NCBI GenBank assembly: GCA_016722515.1
Contig: JADKJE010000005.1
Location: 81,575-145,574, forward strand
Source: Alphaproteobacteria bacterium
Lineage (GTDB): Bacteria > Pseudomonadota > Alphaproteobacteria > Rickettsiales > JADKJE01
Reading direction: 5' to 3'
Length of the DNA: 64,000 bases
The notes under the pieces: model-generated
What the model was told of the DNA's origin: nothing
What the model saw: only the letters and a program-made list of their open reading frames with translations
Databases searched by the model: none
Part shown: piece by piece, positions 27,913 to 37,016 of the stretch
How positions within the stretch are numbered: the first letter of the stretch is position 1
Layout of the letters: each line of letters begins with the position of its first letter
Program-made: the position numbers and the translations under genes

Positions 27913-28220
27913 ATCGTTCTAATTTTTCTTTCAATGAATCAGTTATTTTGACAGCGGCAGAAAGGGCAGAGTCAGGATGATTAAGCTTGGAAACAATATC
28001 ACTCACCATATCCGTAATGTTTTTAATTCCATCCAACGGTATCTCAATATCCAGATGATCATGCTCATCGACCAGGATTTCCTGAACCTTGTTCACATCG
28101 CGGTTAACGCCATTCAGTTGGTCATCGGTTGCCGCCTGGCCTGCTATGGTGATGGTTCCTGCACCGATAGTGGCGTGGGTGACGCCGATTTTAGTGTCAT
28201 CTTCTATCTTTAAGGATGGA
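27913..28220 (-). pseudogene. Orphan C-terminal fragment of a CdiA/TpsA-like exoprotein
   Basis: Read on the minus strand, the fragment begins near 28,220 with SLKIEDDTKIGVTHATIGAG, almost identical to the exoprotein copy at 62.7 kb. It continues through DDQLNGVNRDVNKVQEILVD, contains the junction motif QEILVDEHDHLDIEIPLDG at 28028-28084, then 40 tip residues (IKNITDMVSDIVSKLNHPDS onward) and is cut by the IS end at 27,912. It lies downstream of the intact exoprotein and candidate immunity gene on the same strand, which is the classical place of orphan cdiA-CT cassettes. It has no start of its own and no toxin domain remains. Confidence 0.8.
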
Positions 28221-28373
28221 CTGCTTCATGAAATATCCGGGTTAGTAAGATCGCGAAACTTCTATTCTAGAAAACTCTCTTTCATTTTAAATATCAGAGA
28301 ATTTTTTTGGCCCAGCCATTTAGATGTATTATTAACATATGTTCCGTTGAAAACGTATGAAAAATGCTATAGT

Positions 28374-28688
28374 TCAGTCATAAAACTGATGTCTAATCTC
28401 TAGGAAATCGAGTGCTTCCGAAATTTTTTTCAGAATAAATTCTTTTTGCTTTTCATCAATACTTCCGCTCGGTTCACGCGTTGGTTTTAGGCTGTTTTTA
28501 TAAATGATAGTTATGTATGAGTCCAGTGGGGGGGATGCCTCCTTATATGTTTTTGGAAGTAATCCTGACTCTATAAAGATCTCAAATATGTGCCCTTTTT
28601 CAGTATATTTTATTTTTGATTTTCCCTCGATTTCGACTAAGAAACCTTCTGTGCTGAAAACCTTTTTGTTTCCCTTATTGATAAGCAT
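28374..28688 (-). CDS. Candidate immunity protein (CdiI-like)
   Basis: A 104-residue soluble protein whose ATG (28686-28688) overlaps the stop of the exoprotein gene as TAATG, so translation is coupled. The sequence is charged, starts MLINKGNKKVFSTEGFLVEI and ends with SYITIIYKNSLKP and EKQKEFILKKISEALDFLEI, a pattern that reminds me of the Imm74 immunity family (a VY..S..W..P plus ii..I..AL tail). That family match is tentative. Position, size and overlap are what is expected for the protein that neutralises the C-terminal toxin of the upstream gene. No other gene follows closely. Confidence 0.7.
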   Translation of the reverse strand: MLINKGNKKVFSTEGFLVEIEGKSKIKYTEKGHIFEIFIESGLLPKTYKEASPPLDSYITIIYKNSLKPTREPSGSIDEKQKEFILKKISEALDFLEIRHQFYD

Positions 28689-31600
28689 TAAAAACCTCCG
28701 GTTAAGAAATCCACGCTTTTTATATTTGGTTTGGTTATTAAAGTTGGATATTCTATTGTGTTAAAAATTGAGTTAGAACTCGCTCCCTCCGTGAATGCTG
28801 TTACTGATCCAGAGGCCTGGGAAGCATACTTTTGGGATAATGAACCCCAAATACTGTCGGCTTGTTGCATCGTTAAATTCTCATTGCTGTACAGGTTTTG
28901 TGATTCCAACCATCGTCCTCCTGGAGTCATTTCTAAGGTTAATTTCCCATTCCCGAAAGCAAATTCCTCTGCTAATGCTTTGTTTCCTGGTCCAGAGTAA
29001 AAGACCGCTGAATTTTCTGCTGTAGTAACATCCAAACCTTCAATGGCTGCCATATAATCAGAATATAGCATTCCGCTTCCCCCAACACCTTCAACAGCTA
29101 CTTCGCCTCCCAAGAATGTTCCTCCTGACAAAACTACAGGTATACCAAAGCCTATCCATTTGAGAGTTTTTAGGGATGCATCTATACTGACTTGTTGACA
29201 ACTTGGATCGAGATTACATTCATTATCAAACGCAAGATCATCGGTAACATTATATAAATTACCAATATCTGGTGCATTCATGATTCCTTTATAGAGTGAA
29301 TGAGCTTCTGAAGCGGTTTTTTCGCTTATGCTTACTGTTTTTCCTTGTAACGATAACTCGCACATTCCTCCTGCAGCATATGCATCTTGAATAAATAAGC
29401 TTTTAATATTAAAGCTAACTTGACCACACCCAACCAGTTGCTCAGTAGTTAAATCACCATCTTTCAACGCTTCCAGGATTGCATTTACATTAGCCTTATC
29501 CTCTGGATCAATTACATTCTTTGCTACGGCTTGGTCAACTGCCTGACTAAATAATTGAGATAATTTATCGTTTACTGAAGTTGCTGCATCTCCAATAAAA
29601 GATAATGTTAACTGTAGTGTTTTGCCATCAATAGGTACCTCTACATCTAAATGGTCATGCTTATCCACCAGGATTTCCTGCGTCTTATTGATATCACGAT
29701 TAATGCCCTTCAATTGGTCATTAGTGGCAACTGTGTTATTGATGTTAATCGTACCATTGCCAATCGTAGCATGGGTCACGCCGATGGTGGTGTCTTGGGC
29801 AATTTGCAGTGATGGAGTATAAGAAGAGGAGAGGTTCGAGCCAGAACCAAATACTGGCTGGCCTGGTTGTCCGCCGAAACCTACTGCCATTCCGGCTCCG
29901 CTGGAATTCCAGATATCTTCATCGGTTAAGTCGCTCACTACCAGTGAATCGGTGTTTAGGGTAAGATTACCACCGTCCATGTATGTGCCATCTTCCTGCG
30001 GAGTGGCTTGCGCAACCAGTGCCCCTTTTATCATTGTTTTTCCATCTGTGTTAATGGTTATAGAGTTTGTACCAATAATAGAGGTCACATTATCCGTCCA
30101 GTTGCGGTGCCCATCACCACTGCTGGCAGAGGCATTGGCACCAAAGGTGGGGGACAAGCCGTTAACGCCATAGCTAATACCTACACTCAATCCGCCGCTA
30201 TGGCTGCTTTGGCTGGTTTTTTGCACGTTTTGTACTGATTCTATATCCAGGTTGTCGCCTATATCCATGTTCACATTCTTTGCCTGGATGTTAGCTCCCT
30301 TGACTATGGTGTCTTTACCGCTTTGGCTGATAAAATCATGACCGGCAGAAATGCTGGCTTGGGTAAAGTTGCTGCCACTGGTTTCATATTTAGAAGAACT
30401 GCTTGAGATTCCAAGGCTTACAGAAATGCTGGGCAACAATTGTGAGGGATCGATAAAACCTTTACTGGCATTATACATTGATCTAAATTGGAATACTCCT
30501 TTATAGATGTCGGCTGCCGTTTGGATGCCAGCATAACTGCCAGAACCTTTATCGCCGATGCCCTTTAGCGAATCTATCAAACCCGTAAAGCCTTCTTGAA
30601 TCGCAACCGATACGCCAATGCTGTTCATCTTATGCGATTCGGCATAGCTGTTATCAGCATCCAGTGCCAGCAGGTTAATGTTGTTATCGCTGTTGAGGAT
30701 CACATCATGCCCGGCCTGTAATTGGCTGGAAAGGATGTTAATATCATCATGGGCATCCATGGTGATGTCATGCCCGGCTACCATCATTGAAGGTAATAAG
30801 GTTTCCTGGTAGCTATTGATCCTGTCTTTGGTCTGCTGGTAGCTTACCCCAAAACTCATGCCAGAAAGTCCACCGGTGAAACCGCTGTCCTTTTTATACA
30901 CGTAGCTGGATTCATAACCCTTACCAGCTTCTACCGTAATACCGCCTGTATCGTTATGATCAGCATCAGCCAGTAAATGGATGTCGTTACCTGCTTCTGC
31001 GTAAGAGGCGGTAACGTTGATATCATCATTGGCATTGATGTTAATGTTATTTCCTGCCGTTAAAGTAGAACCGCGTAAACTTTCCTGATCCTGTTTGACC
31101 TCCTTCTTGCTAGAGCTCATAAAGCCATGGCTGCTGCTGGTTTCGTGGTAATGGTAGCTTTCGGTTTCGGCACCGATGGTGACATTCTGTGCGGTTAAAT
31201 TAATATCACCAGCACTTTGCGCATCGCTGCCTTTGATGGTGATGTCGTTAGCGGCATTTAACACCAGCTGCTGACCGCTTAATAACGAGCCAATTTGCAA
31301 GGTGCTGTCACTGGTGTAGTGGCTGTGGCGATAGGACGCATCGGTGTGGTTGTTTAAGGCCTGGCTGTCGATGATGATGTTGCCGTTGGTCGACGTTAAG
31401 CTGCCCGTTCCACCGGCATCGAGCACACCGCCGTTAAAGTGGATATCACCGCTGGTGTTGAGGTTTACGTTGTTTCCTGCGGCAAGGGTTCCTTGATGTT
31501 GTAGTGTTTCAAACGTGCTTTTGCCATAACTGCTTGATCCTACGGATGCGCTGTTGCTGATTGTGTCTGCGGTGATATCTAGATTATTACCCGCTTTGAT

Positions 31601-34600
31601 TAATCCACCTTGGTTTGAAACGGTGCTTGAATTGATAGTGACATTATGCTGCGCCTGGATGCCGCCCTGATTGGTGATGCTGTTGCCTGTTAAGGCAATA
31701 TCATGACCATTAAGAGTAGCGCCGGTATTAAGGGCGATGTCCTGTAATTGTGCGTGACTACTGGATAGATAAACGGTAGGCACTAAGACTTGTTTCCCGT
31801 TTATGGTTTGCTGCACCAGCCACACAATATCTTTGGTTAAAAGCGATTGCTGTGAATCGGTTAAGGCAATACCAACCGATAAATTTAATGTACCCATTTG
31901 CTCTTTGGCATTATCATAAAGCTGGGTGATTTGTGCGTTAGCATTGGTAATGCCAGGGGTGATAAAACGTGTGCCTAGTTTTTTAAGCAAGGCATCTTCA
32001 ATTAATTGCGTTTCGTAAAAAGGATCGCCTAATAATAAGATGGTGTGGTCAAGCTGATAACCGAGTTGATCTAATAAGTAACTGGAACCCACATAGCCAT
32101 TTTGATTAATGTTTGGTATTTGGGTGGTTATCAAGTAAGGGGAGTTAGGATCAGATGCTACTCCAAATAAACCACCTACGCTAACATTCACTCCAGGGGA
32201 AACCACCGATGATTGATCAATACGTGGGGTAATTAATACGCCGCTTATTGGAAGCGATGTCTGGTTATTCACCAAATTACCACCCAACGTTAATGTGCCA
32301 CCGGCTTCAATGGTGCTGGCGACATGGCCGGATTGATAAACGAGGTCAAACGTTTCAAGTGGAGCAATAGAGCCAACCAGGTCATATTCATTGATGACTG
32401 GATTATAGATATGCGGTAAACAGCCGGAAGTCATACAGGTATAGCGCAAGATACTGTTGATATCCATCCCGGTATTAGTGACATTGGCATTCCCTAAATC
32501 AACATTGCCGCTGGCGCTGATATAACTGACCTGCTGGTTGAGGGTGGCGGCGTCTACTACCAGGTTTCCTTGGGAAATAATTTCGCCGGCACGCTCGGTA
32601 AAATCTTCTGTTTCTGTAATGACCTGACGTGCTACACCTGGAGGAAGGTTGGGATCCGCCTGCCAGGTCGAGTTATTATCGACCATGAACTTAACGCCGT
32701 CTAAATACGGATCAGCATTAAAAATCAGCCATTGATTGTCTTTGCCGGTATGTGCCAGCATATCGTCATTGCCATGGCCTAAGCGGATATCAAAATACTC
32801 GATATCGCTGGATTGTTCGGTGAATGAAGGGTTTCCGACGCGGTGGTTGCTGAGAGTGTCTGCGACTAAGGTCATTAAACCACCCGATTGAATTAAACCG
32901 CTTTGGTTTTCTAATAAGACCATGCGGGTGTTGTTTAAACCGCCTATCCTTAAACTGCCCGTTTCTGCCAGGATGTAACCCTGGTCATTGAGGAGATGGT
33001 TGCCAACTTCTATGTTCATATTGCCGTGCGTATAGAGTACGCCTTGGTTCGTTAGGTCATGTGTAGCTCCGAGTAACGCGTCATTATTGGACGCGATGAC
33101 ACCGGTTGCGGTGTTGTTTAAATCGTGTGCGCTTATATCGATATGCGTTGCTGAAGAGAGTTCTCCTTGATTGGTTAAGGTTCCACCGACTGTTAAAGAC
33201 AAATCACCTAGCATCGATATAATCGATGTATCATTTAGCCAATTGCCGCTTACGTTTTGCAAGAGGGTGTTGGCTAGTAAGGTGCTGTTCGTTGCGCTGA
33301 AACTGCCATTAGTTAGAGACAATCCGTCATTAGCCACAATCTGACTGGTCGTGATAGTGGTTGCTCCAGTGGAAATAAACACCACCGAGTTCGCGAGTAT
33401 ATCGCTATCGCTTATATCGAGGCTGGCGGCTGTCATGGATATCACATCTTCTGTTCCGCTGGTGAGTACATGTGTTAAACGAATAGAGTCTGCATTGCCC
33501 GTAATGGTGTTGGCTTTCACAAACGCAAAGCCAGAATCAGCGCCTGAGCCATCTAAGGTGAGTTGATTGCCAGCAGTGAGAGTAAGCTGATCACCAGCAT
33601 AGATATATTGACCACTTAATTGAGCATCACTCTGTGCATTCACGGTTACCGAACCACCAGCAGAGGTTCTGCCGGTATGGGTCACTTTGCTGGCTGTTGA
33701 GGTAAGCTTCACATCTGCAGTAGCAGAAGCAGTGCCGGCCTGAACAAGCTCACCATCGGCGGTGATTTCTAAATTACCGTTACTGGCTTGCAAGATGCCG
33801 CCATTATTAACACCAACGCCTGCTTCGGTGCTTTTAAGATAAATCTTTCCTGCATACATGCCACCCAAAGCAGATGCATCAATCGCAATGGTGGGTTTGC
33901 TAACCTCTGATTCCGGTGTGGCAGCAAGTGGAGTGGCCACACCCGTTTGATAATTGACTTGGTTGCGCCCCGTTGTGACGCGCACTGTATTGCCACCATA
34001 AATAGCAGCGTGGATTTGCGTAGCGCGGGAGATGATATCAAACGAATCCGTCTGGCTGGCATCAACGCCGTTGCCTTCGATTAAAACAGTGCCTTTATCA
34101 ACGGTGATATGGTCTATATTGCCCGCACCATCCATATGGGGCACTCCGGTCGTTAACGTGACTTTAGGTGTTTTGAGAAATCCACAGCCATTGCAGCTGA
34201 TGCCGTTGGGGTTAGCCACGACATACTCGGCTTCTCTGCCAAATATTTCCGTTGGGCCTTGCAAGGAAGATGGATTCGTTCCGGTTACTTCATTAATAAT
34301 AATGCGTGCTTCATTACCGGAAGTAAGGTTGCCATTGCCAACCACAATGCTACCAATCGTTGACATTCCTGAACTGGCTGAATTATTAACAATCAACCCC
34401 TCGTTACCAACTTGTAGTTCCCCAAGCTTATTGTGAGAAACTCCGCCCCCATTAGGTGTGGCAATGTTTTCCACTGGTGTGTGATTAAGAGATTCTGCAA
34501 CCGTGGGTTGATTGGCTGTGGGCGCGGCGGTGTCTGGCGTAATCACAGTTTGTGCGTAGACGATGGGTGCTAACATCGGCTGTAGAACCAGTAGCACAGA

Positions 34601-34660
34601 CAGCATTAACACAAGAGAATGATGTAATTTTCTTGGCAATTCTTGACCCAATTTTTTCAT
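28688..34660 (-). CDS. CdiA/TpsA-like filamentous haemagglutinin with polymorphic C-terminal tip
   Basis: An intact 1,990-residue two-partner-secretion exoprotein. I use the ATG at 34660 (MKKLGQELPRKLHHSL), conserved in the second copy, rather than a GTG six bases upstream that is not. The signal peptide ends near residue 37 (LAPIVYAQ). The TPS/haemagglutination domain follows, with the family motif ANPNGISCNGCGF (NPNG at 150-153). Residues ~290-1,600 are beta-helical repeats (SGNVDLGNANV, AGNNLDITADTISN, AGHDITMDAHDDINIL) of the Fil_haemagg_2 type. The junction motif QEILVDKHDHLDVEVPIDG is at 1,661-1,679. The ~311-residue tip has a hydrophobic stretch (LKTLKWIGFGIPVVLSGGTF) and a final ~115-residue domain (VFYSGPGNKALAEEFA, TLEMTPGGRWL, SIFNTIEYPTL) like those ending CDI and Rhs toxins. 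No VENN motif and no TpsB partner gene are visible. Confidence 0.9.
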   Translation of the reverse strand: MKKLGQELPRKLHHSLVLMLSVLLVLQPMLAPIVYAQTVITPDTAAPTANQPTVAESLNHTPVENIATPNGGGVSHNKLGELQVGNEGLIVNNSASSGMSTIGSIVVGNGNLTSGNEARIIINEVTGTNPSSLQGPTEIFGREAEYVVANPNGISCNGCGFLKTPKVTLTTGVPHMDGAGNIDHITVDKGTVLIEGNGVDASQTDSFDIISRATQIHAAIYGGNTVRVTTGRNQVNYQTGVATPLAATPESEVSKPTIAIDASALGGMYAGKIYLKSTEAGVGVNNGGILQASNGNLEITADGELVQAGTASATADVKLTSTASKVTHTGRTSAGGSVTVNAQSDAQLSGQYIYAGDQLTLTAGNQLTLDGSGADSGFAFVKANTITGNADSIRLTHVLTSGTEDVISMTAASLDISDSDILANSVVFISTGATTITTSQIVANDGLSLTNGSFSATNSTLLANTLLQNVSGNWLNDTSIISMLGDLSLTVGGTLTNQGELSSATHIDISAHDLNNTATGVIASNNDALLGATHDLTNQGVLYTHGNMNIEVGNHLLNDQGYILAETGSLRIGGLNNTRMVLLENQSGLIQSGGLMTLVADTLSNHRVGNPSFTEQSSDIEYFDIRLGHGNDDMLAHTGKDNQWLIFNADPYLDGVKFMVDNNSTWQADPNLPPGVARQVITETEDFTERAGEIISQGNLVVDAATLNQQVSYISASGNVDLGNANVTNTGMDINSILRYTCMTSGCLPHIYNPVINEYDLVGSIAPLETFDLVYQSGHVASTIEAGGTLTLGGNLVNNQTSLPISGVLITPRIDQSSVVSPGVNVSVGGLFGVASDPNSPYLITTQIPNINQNGYVGSSYLLDQLGYQLDHTILLLGDPFYETQLIEDALLKKLGTRFITPGITNANAQITQLYDNAKEQMGTLNLSVGIALTDSQQSLLTKDIVWLVQQTINGKQVLVPTVYLSSSHAQLQDIALNTGATLNGHDIALTGNSITNQGGIQAQHNVTINSSTVSNQGGLIKAGNNLDITADTISNSASVGSSSYGKSTFETLQHQGTLAAGNNVNLNTSGDIHFNGGVLDAGGTGSLTSTNGNIIIDSQALNNHTDASYRHSHYTSDSTLQIGSLLSGQQLVLNAANDITIKGSDAQSAGDINLTAQNVTIGAETESYHYHETSSSHGFMSSSKKEVKQDQESLRGSTLTAGNNININANDDINVTASYAEAGNDIHLLADADHNDTGGITVEAGKGYESSYVYKKDSGFTGGLSGMSFGVSYQQTKDRINSYQETLLPSMMVAGHDITMDAHDDINILSSQLQAGHDVILNSDNNINLLALDADNSYAESHKMNSIGVSVAIQEGFTGLIDSLKGIGDKGSGSYAGIQTAADIYKGVFQFRSMYNASKGFIDPSQLLPSISVSLGISSSSSKYETSGSNFTQASISAGHDFISQSGKDTIVKGANIQAKNVNMDIGDNLDIESVQNVQKTSQSSHSGGLSVGISYGVNGLSPTFGANASASSGDGHRNWTDNVTSIIGTNSITINTDGKTMIKGALVAQATPQEDGTYMDGGNLTLNTDSLVVSDLTDEDIWNSSGAGMAVGFGGQPGQPVFGSGSNLSSSYTPSLQIAQDTTIGVTHATIGNGTININNTVATNDQLKGINRDINKTQEILVDKHDHLDVEVPIDGKTLQLTLSFIGDAATSVNDKLSQLFSQAVDQAVAKNVIDPEDKANVNAILEALKDGDLTTEQLVGCGQVSFNIKSLFIQDAYAAGGMCELSLQGKTVSISEKTASEAHSLYKGIMNAPDIGNLYNVTDDLAFDNECNLDPSCQQVSIDASLKTLKWIGFGIPVVLSGGTFLGGEVAVEGVGGSGMLYSDYMAAIEGLDVTTAENSAVFYSGPGNKALAEEFAFGNGKLTLEMTPGGRWLESQNLYSNENLTMQQADSIWGSLSQKYASQASGSVTAFTEGASSNSIFNTIEYPTLITKPNIKSVDFLTGGF

Positions 34661-34707
34661 AAACACCGAATGCGAATTAATGGCTATTTCCCACAGAGGA
34701 AAAATTG

Positions 34708-34721
34708 TATACCATGGTATA
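34708..34721 (-). promoter_or_regulatory. Perfect palindrome in exoprotein promoter region
   Basis: TATACCATGGTATA is a perfect 14-base palindrome about 50 bases before the exoprotein ATG. On the minus strand a TTGTTT box lies 17 bases before TATACA, which overlaps the palindrome, so a sigma-70-type promoter with an overlapping operator is plausible. The second exoprotein copy keeps the site with one change (57,783-57,796). Confidence 0.5.
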
Positions 34722-34825
34722 AAGTTGGAAACAAGGAGTTATTTTCAACTGAAGGTTAAATAGAGGATTGGCGCATTTTTGTATGTAAGTTAGCGAATGT
34801 CTGTTTTCCTTCTTCATGAATTATA

Positions 34826-35927
34826 CCAATTCTTATATTTAAATAAACTAATTAATAGCGCAAATCTGAGCGATCCGCTCTGGAGTGAAGTCGTGAATGG
34901 CTGCGCAAACGGCAACTTCAAGCTCATCTATTGAATCATAGATTTTGTTTCTGATGGTTATACGCTTGAGTTGTTGCCAGAATCTTTCCACAGGATTTAA
35001 TTCCGGAGAATAAGGAGGCAAATGGATGATGCTTATATTCGCGGGCAGATTAAGTTGCCTTGACCTGTGCCACCCGGCTCCATCCATAACAAGAATAATT
35101 TTATCGTCCGCAAATTGCCGAGACATTTCTTGAAGATAGAGATTGAGCATATCTGTATTGACGTTAGGTAAAATCAAAGTGAATGTTTCGCCTGAGTTAG
35201 GCTCTACAGAGCTATAGACATAGAAATTTTGAAAGCCAAGCTTCATCTTCACACAAGATCTTTGTCCTGTTTTGAACCATCCATGGCCTATTTTTGAATG
35301 AGTTCCAAAGCGTGATTCATCCATAAAAAACATGCGCCTTCCTGGGCATTCACTTAGATGGTTTGATAGATTTTTTTTTGAATTCCACTTCATCCCCTTG
35401 GTTTTTCTTGTGATGTTCTGGACGTGGAGTTATATAAGAAAAACGCATTTTCTTTATCAATCGATGAACGGTTGATCGCCCCAATTTCACCTGCATAGTT
35501 TTAGAGATTTTCTGTTGAATAGACTCAATCGTTAGTTGTGGATCGGACTCTAGCCATTTGCGAATCTCCTCTTGCTGAGAGGGGCTTAACAAAGACTTGC
35601 GACCCCTTCCTGGCTTAACAGACAGCGTTTCAAAACTACCATCCCGAAGCGCTTTAATCCATGAAATGACGCTAGCCTTGGTGACGCCCATTATGTTGCA
35701 CACAGCACTATACCATGCTCGTGCGCTGCCAAGACTATTCTTAATTTAATCGCTATAGCCCCACTCTTTCCAACCTCTTCTAAGCCAATACGTGCGCGAC
35801 TTACAACAATATCTGTCAATAACTTCGTTTTTCTGCCCATAACAACCAACCCTTCATTGCGTTAATGGGCCATAGAATATCACAAATAATGACAGATATA
35901 ATTAGTTTATTTAAATATGAGATATGG
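34826..35927 (-). mobile_element. IS630-family insertion sequence (1.1 kb)
   Basis: The ends are near-perfect inverted repeats (CCAATTCTTATATTTAAATA at 34826 and, inverted, CCATATCTCATATTTAAATA at 35927, continuing AACTAATTA in both). Each is flanked by TA (34824-34825 and 35928-35929), the known IS630/Tc1 target. The element is inserted upstream of the exoprotein promoter, between it and the right IS1634-like end. Confidence 0.88.
34848..35840 (-). pseudogene. IS630-family transposase, split over three frames
   Basis: Translation from the ATG at 35840 gives MGRKTKLLTDIVVSRARIGL and AIKLRIVLAAHEHGI, then a shift near 35,710 leads into VCNIMGVTKASVISWIKALRD with the helix-turn-helix region (35,350-35,703). 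A second shift at a run of nine A on the minus strand (35,371-35,379) leads into the DDE domain to 34,848: MFFMDESRFG, ILVMDGAGWH and LPPYSPELNPVERFW hold the three acidic residues. The first and last parts are in the same frame, so two compensating single-base changes, or one change plus slippage at A9, explain the structure. Activity is doubtful. Confidence 0.85.
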
Positions 35928-35929
35928 TA

Positions 35930-36010
35930 TTACATCTCTGCCCGCGAATTCCGGCCATCGGCGATTGATCTCTAAAGTCTTGTTTCGGGTGTCCCATTGA
36001 CGAAGACAGG
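35930..36010 (+). mobile_element. Solo right end of the IS1634-like element
   Basis: From about 35,970 to 36,010 the sequence repeats the 3' terminus of the other two copies (TTGATCTCTAAAGTCTTG, then GGTGTCCCATTGACGAAGAC and AGG). The rest of that IS copy is missing; bases 35,930-35,969 show nothing recognisable. The terminus meets the right copy of the 190-bp repeat exactly and so forms the right boundary of the island. Confidence 0.82.
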
Positions 36011-36200
36011 AAAATAGTATTTTGTCCGGTTTTTATTATTTAAACCTATAATAAGCCGTGTCAGAGCCCTATTCACGTTTGAAGTGCAACTATTGATTTA
36101 TAATGATCTATCATTTTAAATCCCAGAAGCCAATGAAAACAAGAGAGTGAGACCCTACTCTAGGTTTGTCGTTTATGAACGGCAGACGTTAGTGGACACT
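36011..36200 (+). repeat. 190-bp direct repeat, right copy
   Basis: Identical to 26,612-26,801. After it the sequence continues AGTGTTTCAAAAG into the 3' end of the hisN-like gene, so before the island arrived the host-attachment gene and this phosphatase gene were neighbours converging on this spacer. Confidence 0.92.
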
Positions 36201-36234
36201 AGTGTTTCAAAAGAGAGGGTGAATTCACCGCTAA

Positions 36235-37014
36235 TTAGAGGAGCTTTTGTGCCAATTCCATCTGTGCTAATAACGCTAATTCTTTCGTTGCTGCGGCAAT
36301 GATGCGGTCGGAGGAGCTGTAGGTTATCGGAGTGCCTTGCCAGTCGCAGCAGAAGCCTCCACTTGCATTAACGACAGCTGCTAAGGCCATCATATCATGG
36401 GGTTTGAGACCTGATTCGATGACCAGATCAACCGTGCCGGTAGCAAGCATCGCATAATTATAGCAATCTCCGCCCCAAATCGGGAAGCGGCATAAACGCA
36501 TGATGTGCTGATAACGTTGCCAATCTTCTTCATTAAAATAAGTAGGGCCGGTGGTGGCGATGATCGCCTCTGCTAGCTGTGTGCAGCCAGATGTGCGGGT
36601 AGGCTGATTATTAAGCGTGCAGCTTCGTTGCGGGTCACCAATCCATCGTTCGTGGGTGATGGGTTGGTCGATCACACCCAGAACCGGATCTCCGCGATGG
36701 GTGAGGCCAATAAGCGTGGCAAACCAGGGTCTACCCGCAATAAAGGATTTGGTGCCGTCAATGGGATCTAATACCCATAACCATTCGGCATCGCCTTGAT
36801 GGGGGGGGAATTCTTCTCCGGCAATGCCGTGCTGCGGGTAATGCTGTTGAATCAATGTTCGTAAAATGGTTTCGGTTTCTTTATCGGCGATGGTGACCGG
36901 GGTTAAATCGGATTTGGATTCGGTTTGTGGTGTATGTCTGAAATAACGCCTGATGATGTCCCCACTGGCATCGGCCAGCAAATTAACAAAGGCTATTAGC
37001 GATGAATCTATCAT
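36235..37014 (-). CDS. hisN: Inositol-monophosphatase-family phosphatase, HisN-type histidinol-phosphatase
   Basis: A 259-residue metal-dependent phosphatase of the IMPase superfamily. The motifs HGIAGEEFP (metal-binding Glu), WVLDPIDGTKSFIAGRP (the DPIDGT signature) and IWGGDCYNYAMLATGTVDLV (WGGD) are intact, and the sequence best resembles alphaproteobacterial histidinol-phosphatases (YFRHTPQTESKSDLTPVTIAD). It would release phosphate from histidinol phosphate; inositol phosphatase activity is the alternative. It begins two bases after the glycosyltransferase stop, so pyrF, the glycosyltransferase and this gene form one operon. Confidence 0.85.
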   Translation of the reverse strand: MIDSSLIAFVNLLADASGDIIRRYFRHTPQTESKSDLTPVTIADKETETILRTLIQQHYPQHGIAGEEFPPHQGDAEWLWVLDPIDGTKSFIAGRPWFATLIGLTHRGDPVLGVIDQPITHERWIGDPQRSCTLNNQPTRTSGCTQLAEAIIATTGPTYFNEEDWQRYQHIMRLCRFPIWGGDCYNYAMLATGTVDLVIESGLKPHDMMALAAVVNASGGFCCDWQGTPITYSSSDRIIAAATKELALLAQMELAQKLL

Positions 37015-37016
37015 GG

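Larger units (their letters stand above)
26802..36010. mobile_element. 9.2-kb composite IS1634-like island carrying a CdiA-like locus
   Basis: The outer boundaries are a left IS end (26802 onward) and a right IS end (to 36010). The terminal 14 bases, CTTGTTTTCGTCGA and, inverted, CCTGTCTTCGTCAA, match at 11 positions. Identical 190-bp repeats lie immediately outside. Inside, in order, are a deleted IS copy, a 5'-truncated IS copy with the transposase C-terminus, an orphan exoprotein tip, a candidate immunity gene, an intact CdiA/TpsA-like gene, an IS630-family element and a solo right end. The outer ends are in the correct relative orientation for the whole unit to have moved together. Alternatively, one IS inserted with its duplication and was later filled by recombination. 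Confidence 0.75.

Noticed and set aside
28688..34660. Repeats within the exoprotein stalk as a possible assembly artefact
   Set aside because: The frame stays open over almost 6 kb and the repeats are diverged haemagglutinin units, which argues for a real gene.
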